Assembly: GCA_937969445.1 (NCBI GenBank)
Contig: CALBVZ010000091.1
Span: 1-40,157 of the forward strand
Length of the DNA: 40,157 nt
Reading direction: 5' to 3'
DNA from: an uncultured Octadecabacter sp.
GTDB lineage: Bacteria; Pseudomonadota; Alphaproteobacteria; Rhodobacterales; Rhodobacteraceae
Shown: piece by piece, positions 39,236-40,157 of the stretch
How the letters are laid out: every line of letters starts with the position of its first letter
How positions within the stretch are numbered: the first letter of the stretch is position 1
The notes under the pieces: generated by a model
Seen by the model: the letters and a program-made list of their open reading frames with translations, nothing else
Database searches by the model: none
Told to the model about the DNA's origin: nothing
Made by a program: the position numbers and the translations under genes

Positions 39236-40157
39236 TCACCGTTCGATTGGCAAACCGCTCGGCACGCTGTCGGGCACACCCAATCGTTCCGTCTGGTCTT
39301 CTAGAGTCTGAAGAAAAGCAAGGATGTCGTCCACGGCTTCGTCAGACAAGGATTGCGGAGCCAGTTCATTTGCCGCCGCGATCGCCGCAAGGTCCACTTC
39401 TGACTTCAGAATTCTATCGTCAACGACACCGTCCAATTGCGGCATCATCACATTGTCGGTTTGGTAGGCATAAAGCGACTCGACTGGATCAAGGTGGTGA
39501 CGCACCACATCTTCAAGTGACGCGAAGGCGCCGGCATGACCATAAGGCGCGGTCAGGGTCACGTTGCGCAAGGATGGGGTGCGAAAGGCAAAGGCGTCAT
39601 CGGCTTGACCGGTGACGCGAAACCGTCCTTCGTCGCGCGCATGATCCTCAAATCGCGCCGCTTTGCCTGGTCCAATTTGGGGCATGGCGATGGCATGAAA
39701 TGCATGATCTGTCTGCAACCAACCGGAATGACAATTGGCGCATCCCGCTTGGCCGTAAAACAACTCCATTCCCCGCTGTGCAGCCGCGGTCAGTTCCGCC
39801 TCACCGCGCATCGCGCGATCAAAGGCAGAATTGTCCGCACGCCACTCATGCGCCATGAAATCCGCAGTCACGTTAGCAATCTGGGTAAAGGTCACGGCCT
39901 CACCCGGCGCCACATCTTCAAAGGCCTCTGCGTATTCCGGTATCGCCGCGACACGGGCCGCAATTATGTCCCACGCCCCCCCGTCCTGTGCCAAAAGCCC
40001 CTGCCGAACGGCCCTGCTCACATCGTTCTCGGAGTAATGTCCGGCCATTTCATCTGCCGATAGAACAGGGAACATCGCTTGCGCGGCCAGTGCCGATTGA
40101 AATCCTATGGCCATATCAGCGCCTAATGGCGTTCGAATGCCATTAGGTTGGTTTGGG
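39236..40157 (-). CDS. Di-heme cytochrome c peroxidase/MauG family, 5' end outside window
   Basis: GMELFYGQAGCANCHSGWLQTDHAFHAIAMPQIG, RFRVTGQADDAFAFRTPSLRNVTLTAPYGHAGAFASLEDVVRHH; frame open to window edge. Confidence 0.9.
   Translation of the reverse strand, partial: PNQPNGIRTPLGADMAIGFQSALAAQAMFPVLSADEMAGHYSENDVSRAVRQGLLAQDGGAWDIIAARVAAIPEYAEAFEDVAPGEAVTFTQIANVTADFMAHEWRADNSAFDRAMRGEAELTAAAQRGMELFYGQAGCANCHSGWLQTDHAFHAIAMPQIGPGKAARFEDHARDEGRFRVTGQADDAFAFRTPSLRNVTLTAPYGHAGAFASLEDVVRHHLDPVESLYAYQTDNVMMPQLDGVVDDRILKSEVDLAAIAAANELAPQSLSDEAVDDILAFLQTLEDQTERLGVPDSVPSGLPIER

Overview
This 40 kb window looks like an ordinary, gene-dense chromosomal segment of a marine Rhodobacteraceae (Roseobacter-group) bacterium; the assignment is inferred from gene content and protein family resemblance. 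It is mostly housekeeping: midA and pgeF homologues, trxB, sat-cysC, homogentisate catabolism (hmgA-maiA-fahA), an Hsp20/DUF1150 pair, purEK, groESL with a CIRCE element, Mn-dependent PPase, ribF, prs, a D-xylose block (xylA-xylG-xylH-xylF plus a divergent ROK regulator), and a CRTAC1/di-heme peroxidase pair. I see no prophage, CRISPR array, tRNA, rRNA or intact IS element, and no obvious unknown multi-gene defence or mobile system. The best candidates for something under-described are: (1) a continuous 692-aa ORF joining an EPS-associated-type MarR regulator in frame to a Sat-APS kinase, preceded by two GTTC-N6-GAAC palindromes; (2) two overlapping, mutually exclusive hairpins just upstream of a stand-alone Nudix gene; (3) a five-unit tandem array with exactly 11-bp period (TGTGTACNNNN) upstream of a HAD hydrolase; (4) a 29-bp poly-T/poly-A palindrome between xylF and the ROK gene. 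Two decayed genes (an MBL-fold hydrolase and a class III aminotransferase) flank the homogentisate cluster, and about 1 kb after xylA, where xylB might be expected, has no recognisable gene.
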